Assembly: GCA_015493425.1 (NCBI GenBank)
Contig: WGDG01000278.1
Span: forward strand, 1-30,391
Direction of reading: 5' to 3'
Length of the DNA stretch: 30,391 nt
DNA from: Sulfurovum sp.
GTDB lineage: Bacteria > Campylobacterota > Campylobacteria > Campylobacterales > Sulfurovaceae
Shown: positions 21,430-29,580 of the stretch, in pieces
Layout: each line of letters starts with the position of its first letter
Position numbering within the stretch: position 1 is the stretch's first letter
Made by a program: the position numbers and the translations under genes
The notes under the pieces: generated by a model
What the model was told of the DNA's origin: nothing
What the model saw: only the letters and a program-made list of their open reading frames with translations
Database searches by the model: none

Positions 21430-22722
21430 CTATGAAATACCCAATAGCTCGCGTACTACTTCACGGTCATCAAAAGGGTATTTGACTCCTTTGATCTCCT
21501 GGTAATCTTCATCTCCCTTACCCAGTATCAACAGTACTTCGTTGGGTTCAAGCGCATCAAGCGCCATTTTGATTGAAAGGCGTCTGTCAGGACAGGCTGT
21601 GACATTTTCTTTACCTACAAGCCCTTTGAGAATATCTTCCAGAATCATCTCAGGTACTTCGTCACGCGGGTTATCCGATGTCACATAGATCTTGTTGGCA
21701 TAACGGCCCGCAACGGCACCCATTCTCGGACGCTTCTCCTTGTCACGGTTTCCGCCTGCACCAAACACCACGCTGATATCCCTGTCTTTCATTGACTCAA
21801 GTACCGCGTGGATACCGTCATCAGTATGAGCGAAATCAACAATCACCAACGGATCGGTACTGACAACCTCCATACGTCCGGCAACCCCTGCGAAGTTTTC
21901 GACAACATCACACACTTCCTGCAACGGGCGTTTTGTCAAAAGATGCACGGAACCAATCGCTGCCATAAGATTGAAAAGATTGAAAAGCCCCACCATAGGA
22001 GAGTGAAAACTTGCCTCTTCCCGCAAATATTTGATACCGGCAGTAATACCGTTCACCAGTGAAAATGCCTGTACCTTGTAGGTAGCGGGTTCATCCACAC
22101 CATAGCTGTAGGCATTTCTCGGATTAAACGTAATATGCTTAATATCATCCTTATTCAGCAGTTTCATCGTATCGTCGGCAAAGAAGAGGCTCTTGACACG
22201 GCGGTACTCTTCTACAGTACCATGGTAATCAAGATGATCCCGCGTCACATTGGTATGTACTTTTAACGCAAAAGTAATCCCCTCTATGCGCTGCTGATGA
22301 ATCGCATGGGAACTGACTTCCATAACAAAGTAGTTGCAGCCACGGTCATGGGTCTGTTTCATATTGTGCAGTGTTTCAAGAATGGAAGGGGTCGTCATAC
22401 TCTTTGCTTCTATACGCTGTTCTTCTGCAAAAAGCCCCCGTGTACCCTGAAGTGCCGGCTTTTCACCAAGATCAAGCAAAAACGAGTAAATCGCTGCGGT
22501 TACCGTTGTTTTACCATTGGTGCCTGTTACACCTACGACCTGCATATCATCAAGTTCCCAAACAGCTATAAGTTCTTGAGGAGTCATGTATGCAGGTTTG
22601 CTTTCGAGTGCATCAAAATAAGGTGTATTTTGTGCAGTTTTTAAAAAAAGTGTGTCGCTGTCCAGCTTGCTTGTGTCGTCAGTAATGAAGGCATATCCCT
22701 TCACATTGAAGGGGATTTTCAT
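21430..22722 (-). CDS. murE: UDP-MurNAc-tripeptide synthetase MurE
   Basis: MurE adds the third residue, normally meso-diaminopimelate, to the peptidoglycan precursor in the cytoplasm. The 430-residue protein has the Mur ligase ATP loop VTGTNGKTT, SSHAIHQQRIEGI, TNVTRDHLDYHGT, and the C-terminal domain with VFGAGGNRDKEKRP and SDNPRDEVP. The DNPR motif contacts DAP and indicates DAP rather than lysine. It is shorter than E. coli MurE (495), with a reduced N-terminal domain. Its start overlaps the preceding gene by 4 bp, in an operon nifU-repeat-like protein-murE. The 48-bp gap to the convergent membrane protein gene shows no clear terminator. Confidence 0.96.
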   Translation of the reverse strand: MKIPFNVKGYAFITDDTSKLDSDTLFLKTAQNTPYFDALESKPAYMTPQELIAVWELDDMQVVGVTGTNGKTTVTAAIYSFLLDLGEKPALQGTRGLFAEEQRIEAKSMTTPSILETLHNMKQTHDRGCNYFVMEVSSHAIHQQRIEGITFALKVHTNVTRDHLDYHGTVEEYRRVKSLFFADDTMKLLNKDDIKHITFNPRNAYSYGVDEPATYKVQAFSLVNGITAGIKYLREEASFHSPMVGLFNLFNLMAAIGSVHLLTKRPLQEVCDVVENFAGVAGRMEVVSTDPLVIVDFAHTDDGIHAVLESMKDRDISVVFGAGGNRDKEKRPRMGAVAGRYANKIYVTSDNPRDEVPEMILEDILKGLVGKENVTACPDRRLSIKMALDALEPNEVLLILGKGDEDYQEIKGVKYPFDDREVVRELLGIS

Positions 22723-23300
22723 TCTTTCATTCCTTTTACCACATTATAGAGGGCAAGGACATCCTGATCGTCACCAAAAAGGCTTGTCGTTGCATCCAGA
22801 TAATTCAATGCCATTTCATCAAACCCTTCTTTTGCCAAACGGGTGACAAAATCAATAAACTGATCTTTGTCTGTAATAACTACCTTTGTTGAGAACATAA
22901 TATCTTCAAAAGCTTTTTTAAAATTTCCCCGGCTCTTTACCAGATCCAGGAAGTCACTGTAGCGGATACCGTCACTGTATTCCACCTGTTCCTGTACCGG
23001 GTCAACCAGCAACTCGCTGAGCTGCATTTTGGTTGTAGAAAGTGATTCAATGAGCCCATCAATAATATCGGCAGCGTTTTCACGCTCCTGCTTGATAATA
23101 TGATAATAATCAAAAAGTGCCTGAGCTTCTTCATCACTTTCGATACCCAAATCACTCAGGTAAACGCCTACCTTTGCTTCTTCAAGGGTAGGATAATCTT
23201 TCAACAGCAAACCATACGTCTGCAACGCCAACTGGTAGTCACCTTCAAGAAATTCGCGTTCTGCACGCTCCAACAAAAGATCCGGATTAACTTTTCTCAT
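22719..23300 (-). CDS. TPR-like helical protein, unknown function
   Basis: This 193-residue acidic, helical protein starts with a TPR-like motif, NPDLLLERAEREFLEGDYQLALQTYGLLLKDYPTLEEAKVG (about 5-45). The rest is helical, with a second possible repeat near the C-terminus (FDEMALNYLDATTSLFGDDQDVLALYNVV). There is no signal peptide or membrane segment. It starts 1 bp after nifU stops and overlaps murE by 4 bp. I recognise it only as a hypothetical protein of Campylobacterota type; a scaffolding role is plausible but unproven. Confidence 0.85.
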   Translation of the reverse strand: MRKVNPDLLLERAEREFLEGDYQLALQTYGLLLKDYPTLEEAKVGVYLSDLGIESDEEAQALFDYYHIIKQERENAADIIDGLIESLSTTKMQLSELLVDPVQEQVEYSDGIRYSDFLDLVKSRGNFKKAFEDIMFSTKVVITDKDQFIDFVTRLAKEGFDEMALNYLDATTSLFGDDQDVLALYNVVKGMKE

Positions 23301-23301
23301 C

Positions 23302-23580
23302 TTATCCTAATTGATCCAGTTTGTCTTCGAAGCCTTGTGGCACATTGATCACACGAAGCTCCGGATGAATCAGAGTCTTTAACTGCTGTTCCACACCAAA
23401 CTTGAGTGTTGTTCCACTGCTGCCGCAGCCAACGCACGCACCTTGCAGCTGCACATAAACCACGCCGTCTTTTATGTCGATCAGCTCAATGTCTCCCCCA
23501 TCAAGTTTGATGGAAGGTCTTACCTTCTCTATCACATCTTTCACCGGTGGAAACAGCTCTTCATCTGTAAAGGGGATCAA
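23302..23580 (-). CDS. NifU-like C-terminal domain Fe-S scaffold protein
   Basis: This 92-residue protein matches the NifU C-terminal domain (Nfu type), a scaffold or carrier for Fe-S clusters. It shows VIEKVRPSIKLDGGDIELIDI and the cluster-binding C-x2-C in GACVGCGSSGTTLKFGVE. The start is a TTG at 23580 with AAGGAG 5 nt upstream, which matches where the domain begins. A TATAAT at 23604-23609 is a likely promoter with a leader of about 17 nt. It leads the nifU-TPR-murE operon. Confidence 0.93.
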   Translation of the reverse strand: MIPFTDEELFPPVKDVIEKVRPSIKLDGGDIELIDIKDGVVYVQLQGACVGCGSSGTTLKFGVEQQLKTLIHPELRVINVPQGFEDKLDQLG

Positions 23581-23603
23581 TCGTACTCCTTCTTATTTTT
23601 ATT

Positions 23604-23609
23604 ATTATA
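23604..23609 (-). promoter_or_regulatory. -10 hexamer of the nifU-murE operon
   Basis: Minus-strand TATAAT in TTGATATAATAATAAAAA, just upstream of the AAGGAG ribosome-binding site of nifU and just after the rplQ terminator hairpin. The surrounding tract is very AT-rich. Confidence 0.5.
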
Positions 23610-23610
23610 T

Positions 23611-23642
23611 CAAATTTCAAAAATAAACCCTTATATGGGTTT
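23611..23642 (-). terminator. Terminator of the rpmJ-rplQ operon
   Basis: On the minus strand AAACCC-ATATAA-GGGTTT (23642-23625) is followed by ATTTTTG, a plausible intrinsic terminator about 110 bp beyond rplQ. A second GC-rich hairpin (CCGGG-CTT-CCCGG) lies nearer to rplQ at about 23725-23737. The remaining bases of 23643-23754 show nothing else. Confidence 0.55.
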
Positions 23643-23754
23643 TGTTACTGTGTTTATACACTAAAACGCTTGTTTTGTCAATGGAGGATTTGATTTTTGG
23701 AAATGTTTTTGAAAGTGTGCACCCGGGAAGCCCGGCGTACAAAGTGCAGAGCGA

Positions 23755-24105
23755 TTATACGAGTTCGATAATCGCCATAGGTGCTGCATCACCTCTACGT
23801 GTACGTGTCTTGATGATACGTGTATAACCACCGTTTCTTTCGGCGTATTCAGGTGCAATCTCGTTCACGATCTTGTTTGTGCACTCTTTGTCCTGCAGCA
23901 ATGCAAAAACGGCTCTGTGTGCATTGAAATCACCGGCAGATGCCTTCGTGATCAGTTTTTCGTAGTAACTTCTCAACTCTTTCGCTTTTGGCAGTGTTGT
24001 CTCGATTCTTCCCTCTTTTGTCAGAGCGATCGCGAGATTTTTAAGCAGTGCCGCTCTGTGAGAAGAGGTTCTGTTCAGTTTACGATATCCGTGCTTATGT
24101 CTCAT
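23755..24105 (-). CDS. rplQ: 50S ribosomal protein L17
   Basis: L17 is a large-subunit protein near the peptide exit tunnel. The 116-residue sequence begins MRHKHGYRKLNRTSSHRAALLKNLAIALTK, the family signature, and ends with GGYTRIIKTRTRRGDAAPMAIIELV, also typical. It is the last gene of the rpmJ-rpsM-rpsK-rpsD-rpoA-rplQ operon. Confidence 0.98.
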   Translation of the reverse strand: MRHKHGYRKLNRTSSHRAALLKNLAIALTKEGRIETTLPKAKELRSYYEKLITKASAGDFNAHRAVFALLQDKECTNKIVNEIAPEYAERNGGYTRIIKTRTRRGDAAPMAIIELV

Positions 24106-24127
24106 ATCTTTCCTTTATTGGGGCAGC

Positions 24128-25129
24128 TTATGCTTTCAGCTGCTCTAATTTTTTTACAAGATTCGCTCTTGTACTCTCTGCAAGTTCAAACTCAGGACCA
24201 AAACCGTGCTCAACAAGACATTCATTGATCTCATCGAGAGATTTTTTGCCCAGGTTTTTAATATTCTTGATCTCAGTTTCGCTCATCAGTACCAGTTCAC
24301 CCAGATATTTAATACCTGCTCTATCCAGTGAGTTAAATGAACGTGCACTCAGTCCAAGTGAATCTACCGGCTGAAGGAAGGGCTTGATCTCACTCTCGTC
24401 ACCACCTCTGCGAGGCGCAGGAGAAGAGATATCAACATCGAGCACACCGTTAAATACGGAAAGCTGTTTGTTCATGACCTCCAATGCATTGGTAAATGCC
24501 TCTACCGGACCGATCTGTGCATCCGTTTCAATATCAAAGACAATCTTTTCAAAGTTCGGGTTGTCCTCAACAAGGACAGGCTCGATTTTATAGTTTGCTT
24601 TTCGGACAGGTGTGAAAAAGGCATCCAAAGCGATTGCTTCAGGATCAACATCATCCCTGAGCTCTTCACTTGGAACATATCCAATACCTCTGGCTATCAC
24701 TACTGTGAAATTCAATTCGGCATCTTCGTTCAGTGTCGCTAATGGCAGGTCACCGTTAACTACTTCGACCTGATCATTGTTGAGATCCTGTGCAGTAACC
24801 TCTTTGTGCCCCGAGAAGCTATAGCTTAACTCTACTCTATCACTCTCATCCTTGATCTTGAAGCGAATGTTCTTGAGGTTGATAATAAATACAGCAACAT
24901 CTTCATGCATGCCTCTTACTGTATCAAACTCATGTGCCGCTCCTTCGATCTTTATGGAGATTGGTGCATACCCGATAGACGATCCGAGGATCAGACGTCT
25001 AAGCGGATGTGCGAGTGTAACAGCATAACCGCTCTCAAAAGGGTAGGCAACGATTTCAGCACGGTTTGCGCTGATCTCATTGACTTCCACTTCTGTCGGC
25101 ATAAATGGTGCAACTTTAATTTTTCTCAT
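24128..25129 (-). CDS. rpoA: RNA polymerase alpha subunit
   Basis: RpoA nucleates RNA polymerase assembly and contacts activators and UP elements. The 333-residue protein has the N-terminal assembly domain (GYAVTLAHPLRRLILGS, the dimerisation region), FDTVRGMHEDVAVFIINLK, and the C-terminal DNA- and activator-binding domain from about residue 250 (SLGLSARSFNSLDRAGIKYLGELV, then IKNIKNLGKKSLDEI). Length is normal. It lies between rpsD and rplQ as in most bacteria. Confidence 0.98.
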   Translation of the reverse strand: MRKIKVAPFMPTEVEVNEISANRAEIVAYPFESGYAVTLAHPLRRLILGSSIGYAPISIKIEGAAHEFDTVRGMHEDVAVFIINLKNIRFKIKDESDRVELSYSFSGHKEVTAQDLNNDQVEVVNGDLPLATLNEDAELNFTVVIARGIGYVPSEELRDDVDPEAIALDAFFTPVRKANYKIEPVLVEDNPNFEKIVFDIETDAQIGPVEAFTNALEVMNKQLSVFNGVLDVDISSPAPRRGGDESEIKPFLQPVDSLGLSARSFNSLDRAGIKYLGELVLMSETEIKNIKNLGKKSLDEINECLVEHGFGPEFELAESTRANLVKKLEQLKA

Positions 25130-25149
25130 TTAACTAGCCTTTACTACGA

Positions 25150-25776
25150 TTATTTAGAGTACAGCTCGACGATTAGACGCTCTTCCACAGGAATTGAAAT
25201 CTCATCTCTTTCAGGAATTCTTGTAAAGATCCCGAAGAGTTTTTCTTTATCGACGTCAACCCACTCAACCATACCGGTCTGGTTTGTCAACTCGATCGCT
25301 CTGAGGATCTGAGGATTGTTTTTGCTCTTCTCTCTGATCTCGATTTTCTGGCCGGGCTTCACTCTGTAAGAAGGAATGTCAACACGCTTACCGTCAACAA
25401 GAATGTGACCATGGTTGACAAACTGTCTTGCAGATGCTCTTGTCGTGGCAAATCCCATTCTGTATACAACGTTATCGAGTCTCTGCTCAAGCAGTTGAAT
25501 CAGAATTTCCCCGGTATTGCCTTCTCTTCTGTTTGCTTCCTGGAAAAGCGCTCTAAACTGCTTTTCTGAAACACCATACATAAATTTCGCTTTCTGCTTC
25601 TCTTGAAGCTGAAGGCCGTATTCACTGATTTTTGTACGTCTCTGACCATGCTGCCCCGGTGCATATGGACGTTTTTCCAAAGCCGATTTACCGGCAAGTC
25701 TTCTCTCACCCTTCAGACCAAGGTCAACACCAAGTCTTCTTTCTAGTTTTTCAACTGGACCTCTATATCTTGCCAT
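25150..25776 (-). CDS. rpsD: 30S ribosomal protein S4
   Basis: S4 is a primary 16S rRNA-binding assembly protein and, in E. coli, the translational repressor of the alpha operon. The 208-residue sequence has MARYRGPVEKLERRLGVDLGL at the start, without the zinc-binding cysteines (C-minus type), and the S4 RNA-binding domain RLDNVVYRMGFATTRASARQFVNHGHI. It is a candidate autoregulator through the leader described at 26646-26776. Confidence 0.98.
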   Translation of the reverse strand: MARYRGPVEKLERRLGVDLGLKGERRLAGKSALEKRPYAPGQHGQRRTKISEYGLQLQEKQKAKFMYGVSEKQFRALFQEANRREGNTGEILIQLLEQRLDNVVYRMGFATTRASARQFVNHGHILVDGKRVDIPSYRVKPGQKIEIREKSKNNPQILRAIELTNQTGMVEWVDVDKEKLFGIFTRIPERDEISIPVEERLIVELYSK

Positions 25777-25778
25777 GC

Positions 25779-26153
25779 TTATACCCTTCTCTTCTTAGGT
25801 GGTCTACAACCATTGTGTGGAAGCGGAGTGATGTCTTTGAGGAATGTTACACGGATTCCTTCAGTTGCACCGATCGCTTTAACCGCTGTATCTCTACCGG
25901 ATCCTGGACCCTGTACTTTGATCCCGACCTCTTTGATGCCGTTCTCTTTTGCTTTTGCCATTGCATCCGCAACTGCTTCAGTCGCCGCAAACGGAGTCGA
26001 TTTCTTAGAACCCTTGAATCCAAGTGCTCCCGCAGAGCTCCAAGCGATAACGTTACCCATCTCGTCAGTTACAGTAATCACTGTATTGTTGAAAGTTGCT
26101 GCTACGTACACAACACCTTTTGCAATACTCTTTTTTGCTTTTTTCTTAGCCAT
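25779..26153 (-). CDS. rpsK: 30S ribosomal protein S11
   Basis: S11 sits on the small-subunit platform. The 124-residue protein shows GVVYVAATFNNTVITVTDEMGNVIAWSSAG and the C-terminal DITPLPHNGCRPPKKRRV, both characteristic. It lies 2 bp upstream of rpsD. Confidence 0.98.
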   Translation of the reverse strand: MAKKKAKKSIAKGVVYVAATFNNTVITVTDEMGNVIAWSSAGALGFKGSKKSTPFAATEAVADAMAKAKENGIKEVGIKVQGPGSGRDTAVKAIGATEGIRVTFLKDITPLPHNGCRPPKKRRV

Positions 26154-26166
26154 ACTTTGCTACTCC

Positions 26167-26529
26167 TTACGCTGCGCCGACAGTTTTACGCTTACCTTTA
26201 CGGGTACGCGCGTTTGTCTTCGTTTTTTGTCCACGAACAGGAAGTCCTCTTCTGTGTCTGAGACCTCTATAGTTACCCAAATCCATCAATGCTTTGATAT
26301 CCATTGCAACTTTCTTGCGAAGGTCACCTTCAACCATGATATTTTCCTGGATATCGTTACGGATCATTGCTGCTTCCGCATCTGTCAGTTCGTGTACTCT
26401 CTTGTCGTAGCTGATACCTGTTCTGTCAAGGATTTTTCTTGACGTTGTCAAACCGATACCATAGATGTATGTCAGCGCATACTCCATTCTTTTCTTCTGT
26501 GGCAAATCAACACCTGCAATACGTGCCAT
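26167..26529 (-). CDS. rpsM: 30S ribosomal protein S13
   Basis: S13 lies in the small-subunit head and contacts tRNA and L5. The 120-residue protein begins MARIAGVDLPQKKRMEYALTYIYGIG and has the GLRHRRGLPVRGQKTKTNARTRKG tail typical of the family. Confidence 0.98.
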   Translation of the reverse strand: MARIAGVDLPQKKRMEYALTYIYGIGLTTSRKILDRTGISYDKRVHELTDAEAAMIRNDIQENIMVEGDLRKKVAMDIKALMDLGNYRGLRHRRGLPVRGQKTKTNARTRKGKRKTVGAA

Positions 26530-26531
26530 GT

Positions 26532-26645
26532 TTATCCTTGTCTCTGTTTATGTTTTGGATTTTTACAAATCACGCGTACAATACCTTTGCGCTTGATGAT
26601 TTTACAATCATCGCACATCTTCTTAACTGATGGTCTGACCTTCAT
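26532..26645 (-). CDS. rpmJ: 50S ribosomal protein L36
   Basis: L36 is a 37-residue zinc-ribbon protein of the large subunit. MKVRPSVKKMCDDCKIIKRK is followed by a third cysteine and a histidine (ICKNPKH), completing the C-C-C-H zinc site. The ATG at 26645 has AGGAG 5 nt upstream; the frame stays open to 26732, but those extra residues come from the structured leader. It heads the alpha operon here. Confidence 0.97.
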   Translation of the reverse strand: MKVRPSVKKMCDDCKIIKRKGIVRVICKNPKHKQRQG

Positions 26646-26776
26646 GGTGACTCCTGTAAATTTTTGCACCCTTTGTTTGCGTGGATGACCGAGTTTAGGC
26701 CGTCCAACCCTTGAGTGATCGGTGCGAATCAATCAAAGATTCTTCGCGCAGTTTCCTACTACCTATAGTAATAGGG
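26646..26776 (-). ncRNA. Structured 5' leader of the rpmJ-rpsM-rpsK-rpsD-rpoA-rplQ mRNA
   Basis: From the +1 predicted by the -10 at 26783-26788, the leader is about 131 nt. It begins with hairpin CCTATTAC-TATAG-GTAGTAGG (8 pairs including one G-T), followed by a stem around GCGAA/TTCGC with an internal bulge, and a longer imperfect stem GGACGGCC/GGTCATCC. E. coli controls the equivalent operon through S4 binding to a leader pseudoknot; an analogous element here is inferred, not shown. Confidence 0.45.
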
Positions 26777-26782
26777 ACAGGG

Positions 26783-26788
26783 ATTATA
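26783..26788 (-). promoter_or_regulatory. -10 hexamer of the rpmJ/alpha operon
   Basis: Minus-strand TATAAT in TTCGGTATAATCCCTG, preceded by an AT-rich tract (AAAAATTCAAGATATATTTC) without a clear -35. It lies in the only large gap of the ribosomal block. Confidence 0.55.
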
Positions 26789-26835
26789 CCGAAATATATC
26801 TTGAATTTTTCTTATAAGTGAAGATTTTTCTGTAG

Positions 26836-26896
26836 GGTGCGTAATCACGTACCTTTTTAAGCAGTTATTGGAAACAACGGGGTACAAATGCACCCC
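26836..26896 (-). terminator. Tandem hairpins downstream of infA
   Basis: Just beyond the infA stop, GGGGTGC-ATTT-GTACCCC (26896-26879) can form a 7-bp stem including one G-T pair. A second palindrome (GGTACGT-GATT-ACGCACC, 26853-26836) follows. Neither is followed by a strong T-run on the minus strand, so partial termination or processing is as likely as full termination. The second hairpin followed by TTTTT would read as a terminator on the plus strand. Confidence 0.4.
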
Positions 26897-26901
26897 ACAT
26901 T

Positions 26902-27120
26902 CTATTTGTACCTGAAAGTAATACGTCCTTTGTCAAGGCTGTATGGAGTCAGTTCAACTTTTACTTTGTCTCCCGGGAGGATTTTGATGTAGTGCATACG
27001 CATCTTTCCGGCAATGTGGCACAATACCACATGTCCGTTATCCAACTCTACTCTGAAGGTTGCGTTAGGCAACGCTTCTACCACTTTTCCGTCGATTTCG
27101 ATTACGTCATCTTTTGCCAT
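26902..27120 (-). CDS. infA: Translation initiation factor IF-1
   Basis: IF-1 binds the 30S A-site during initiation. The 72-residue OB-fold protein reads MAKDDVIEIDGKVVEALPNA at the start and has HIAGKMRMHYIKILPGDKVKVELTPYSLDKGRI, essentially the family consensus. The ATG at 27120 has AAAGGA 8 nt upstream; the open frame to 27186 reads into the map gene and is not used. Confidence 0.98.
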   Translation of the reverse strand: MAKDDVIEIDGKVVEALPNATFRVELDNGHVVLCHIAGKMRMHYIKILPGDKVKVELTPYSLDKGRITFRYK

Positions 27121-27139
27121 GTCGTTTATCCTTTTTCGT

Positions 27140-27907
27140 TTACGAAGAAGCCGTTGCTTCCGTGAGGATGACGGCTTTTCCGTCAACCACCGCTACCTGA
27201 TGTTCATAGTGTGCAGTCCGCAGACCGTCATCACTCACTACTGACCACTCATCTTCAAGCAATACCGGAGTGCCGCTTTTTTGACACACCATTGGCTCGA
27301 GACAAAAAACCATCCCGTTCTTGATCTTTGGCCCCTGGTTGGGTTTACCCTCAAGATAGTTGGGGATATTGGGTTCATCATGCGGTTTGGTGCCAATACC
27401 GTGACCACAGTAGTCACGAAGCGGGACAAAACCGGATTCGGTAATATAGTCTTCCAAAATCTTGGTTAATTCTTTAAAACGCATTCCCGGTTTTATCTGT
27501 TCGATCGCATGGTAAAGTGCACCTTTTGAACATGCTATAAGTGCCTTGTCAGTTTCGGAAACTTCTCCAACAGGCATTGTGATCGCTGCATCCCCAAAAT
27601 AACCTTCAATCTTTGTGCCGATGTCCAATCCCAGGATATCACCCTCCTTCACCACTGTATCGTCAGGGACACCGTGAATACATACTTCATTGAGTGAAGT
27701 ACAGACCGAGCCTGTAAAGCCATAAAGTCCCTTAAATGATGGGACAGCTCCGGCTTCACGGATATACGCTTCACCAAGCGCATCGATCTCTTTGAGTGTC
27801 ATACCGGGTTTTACAATAGATTGGAGATACTGAAGTGTATTGCCGACAATCTCGCCAGCTGCTTTGAGCTTGGCGATTTCATCGGGTTTTCGAATTGCAA
27901 TAGCCAT
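27140..27907 (-). CDS. map: Methionine aminopeptidase, type I
   Basis: Map removes the initiator methionine from new proteins. The 255-residue pita-bread enzyme shows the metal ligands in context: LGLDIGTKIEGYFGDAA (two aspartates), DYCGHGIGTKPHDEPNIPN (histidine) and FCLEPMVC (glutamate), with a C-terminal glutamate in YEHQVAV. Its start overlaps the secY stop by 1 bp. It is a standard neighbour of secY and infA. Confidence 0.97.
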   Translation of the reverse strand: MAIAIRKPDEIAKLKAAGEIVGNTLQYLQSIVKPGMTLKEIDALGEAYIREAGAVPSFKGLYGFTGSVCTSLNEVCIHGVPDDTVVKEGDILGLDIGTKIEGYFGDAAITMPVGEVSETDKALIACSKGALYHAIEQIKPGMRFKELTKILEDYITESGFVPLRDYCGHGIGTKPHDEPNIPNYLEGKPNQGPKIKNGMVFCLEPMVCQKSGTPVLLEDEWSVVSDDGLRTAHYEHQVAVVDGKAVILTEATASS

Positions 27908-29169
27908 TAGAGACCTACGTTACCCAGTGTATCATACTGGTTCATCGTACGTTGCGCTTCTATTTTACGCATTGTGTCAAGTGCTACCTGAACAATAATC
28001 AGGACAGAAACCCCACCAAAGTAGAAGCTTGCACCCATACCGGAAATGATCGCGAACGGTACTGTCGAAATAAGCCCAAGATAGATCGCACCCCATACTG
28101 TCAGACGGCTTGCTACTTCGTTGAGAAACTCTTTGGTATGCTCACCAGGTCTTACTCCGGGAATAAATCCACCCTGTCGCTTTAAGTTGTCTGCAATATC
28201 TTTTGCATTGAACGCGATAGAGGCATAGAAAAATGCAAAGAAAATAATAAGGAAGAAAGTCGCAATGTTAAATACAACACCCCCCGGACTCAATGCATCA
28301 GCAATAGCAGTCAATACCGGATTGGTACTTGCCTGCAGCATAGTCAATGGGAACATCAACACCGCGGATGCAAAGATCGGAGGAATGACACCCGAAAGGT
28401 TTACCTTGATAGGAATGTAATTCATGACTCGCTTGCTCTGATTCTGCATGATCGTCTTACGCGAGTAGGAGATAGGCACACGGCGTTCACCCAGCTCTAC
28501 GTAAATAATGACAAGAATTGTCACAAGCACTACCGCCAGAATTGCCAAAACAACCAGGAAGTTCATCTCACCTGCATTGACTGCACGGATTGTATTGCCT
28601 ATTGCGGCAGGAATTCCCGAAACGATACCGGCGAAGATGATTAGGGAGATACCGTTTCCAATACCTTTCTGCGTAATCTGCTCACCAATCCACATCAGCA
28701 GCATTGTACCTGTCAACATAGAGAAAGTAGTCAATACAGTAAAGGTAACCGGATCAATCATAACTGCACTTTGCCCTTCACGCCCGGTCATACTCTGTAG
28801 ACCCATGGATACACCAATAGCCTGAACTACCGTAATAAAGATGGTAAAGTAACGAATAATCTGCATATATTTCTGCATACCGTCACGTTCTTTTTTCATT
28901 TGTCCGAGTGTGGGGAAAGTTGCTGCGAGGAGTTCCATAACGATGGAAGCTGTGATGTAAGGCATAATACCTAATGAGATGATGCTCAAACGTCTCACGG
29001 CATTACCGGAGAACATGTTCATCATCCCAAGGGCGTTGTTTGTATTGTTGTCAAAGAAATCTTTGATAACAGTCAAATCAACTCCCGGAGTAGGAATATA
29101 GGCTAAAACTCTGTACGCAAAAAGGAATCCCAATGTAATCAGGATTTTTTGAGTTAAAGCATTACCCAT
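27907..29169 (-). CDS. secY: Protein translocase subunit SecY
   Basis: SecY is the channel-forming subunit of the Sec translocon in the inner membrane. The 420-residue protein has ten predicted transmembrane helices. Landmarks include KILITLGFLFAYRVLAYIPTPGVD at the start, the plug region with NMFSGNAVRRLSIISLGIMPYI, GIGNGISLIIFAGIV, and the cytoplasmic loop YGERRVPI-like ELGERRVPISYSRK needed for SecA/ribosome contact. It lies 2 bp after rplO. Confidence 0.98.
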   Translation of the reverse strand: MGNALTQKILITLGFLFAYRVLAYIPTPGVDLTVIKDFFDNNTNNALGMMNMFSGNAVRRLSIISLGIMPYITASIVMELLAATFPTLGQMKKERDGMQKYMQIIRYFTIFITVVQAIGVSMGLQSMTGREGQSAVMIDPVTFTVLTTFSMLTGTMLLMWIGEQITQKGIGNGISLIIFAGIVSGIPAAIGNTIRAVNAGEMNFLVVLAILAVVLVTILVIIYVELGERRVPISYSRKTIMQNQSKRVMNYIPIKVNLSGVIPPIFASAVLMFPLTMLQASTNPVLTAIADALSPGGVVFNIATFFLIIFFAFFYASIAFNAKDIADNLKRQGGFIPGVRPGEHTKEFLNEVASRLTVWGAIYLGLISTVPFAIISGMGASFYFGGVSVLIIVQVALDTMRKIEAQRTMNQYDTLGNVGL

Positions 29170-29171
29170 GA

Positions 29172-29570
29172 TTATTTTCCGCTTGTAGTGACAGCGTCAT
29201 CTTTAATCTTGCTTGCAAGATCTTTTGCAGATGCACCGATGAGCTTGACTCTGGTAACGGTTTTTTGCAATTTGTGTACGCTCTTGATACTTTCAAGTGT
29301 AATCTCGTCAAGCTCTGCAACTGCCTTGATCTTGTCGACATTGATAACATACGGTTTTTCAACTTTTGAAACAAATCCAACTTTAGGAAGTCTCTTATAG
29401 AGTGGCATTTGACCACCTTCGAAACCTCTTTTCTTGCTGTAACCGGATCTTGCTTTCTGACCCTTGTTACCACGACCTGCTGTCTTACCTGTACCTGAAC
29501 CCTGTCCGCGACCTACTCTTTTTCTGTTGCGAGTAGAGCCGGGAGCTGGCTGTAAATTATGTAGACCCAT
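29172..29570 (-). CDS. rplO: 50S ribosomal protein L15
   Basis: L15 is a large-subunit assembly protein. The 132-residue protein begins MGLHNLQPAPGSTRNRKRVGRGQGSGTGKTAGRGNKGQKARSG, a standard basic, glycine-rich N-terminus, followed by FEGGQMPLYKRLPKVGF. It is followed by secY in the usual spc order. No L30 gene lies between rpsE and rplO, as is usual in Campylobacterota. Confidence 0.98.
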   Translation of the reverse strand: MGLHNLQPAPGSTRNRKRVGRGQGSGTGKTAGRGNKGQKARSGYSKKRGFEGGQMPLYKRLPKVGFVSKVEKPYVINVDKIKAVAELDEITLESIKSVHKLQKTVTRVKLIGASAKDLASKIKDDAVTTSGK

Positions 29571-29580
29571 ACTAGACCCC

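Noticed and set aside
25632..26442. Overlapping plus-strand open frames opposite rpsD, rpsK and rpsM
   Set aside because: Cysteine- and serine-rich shadow translations of conserved ribosomal protein genes.
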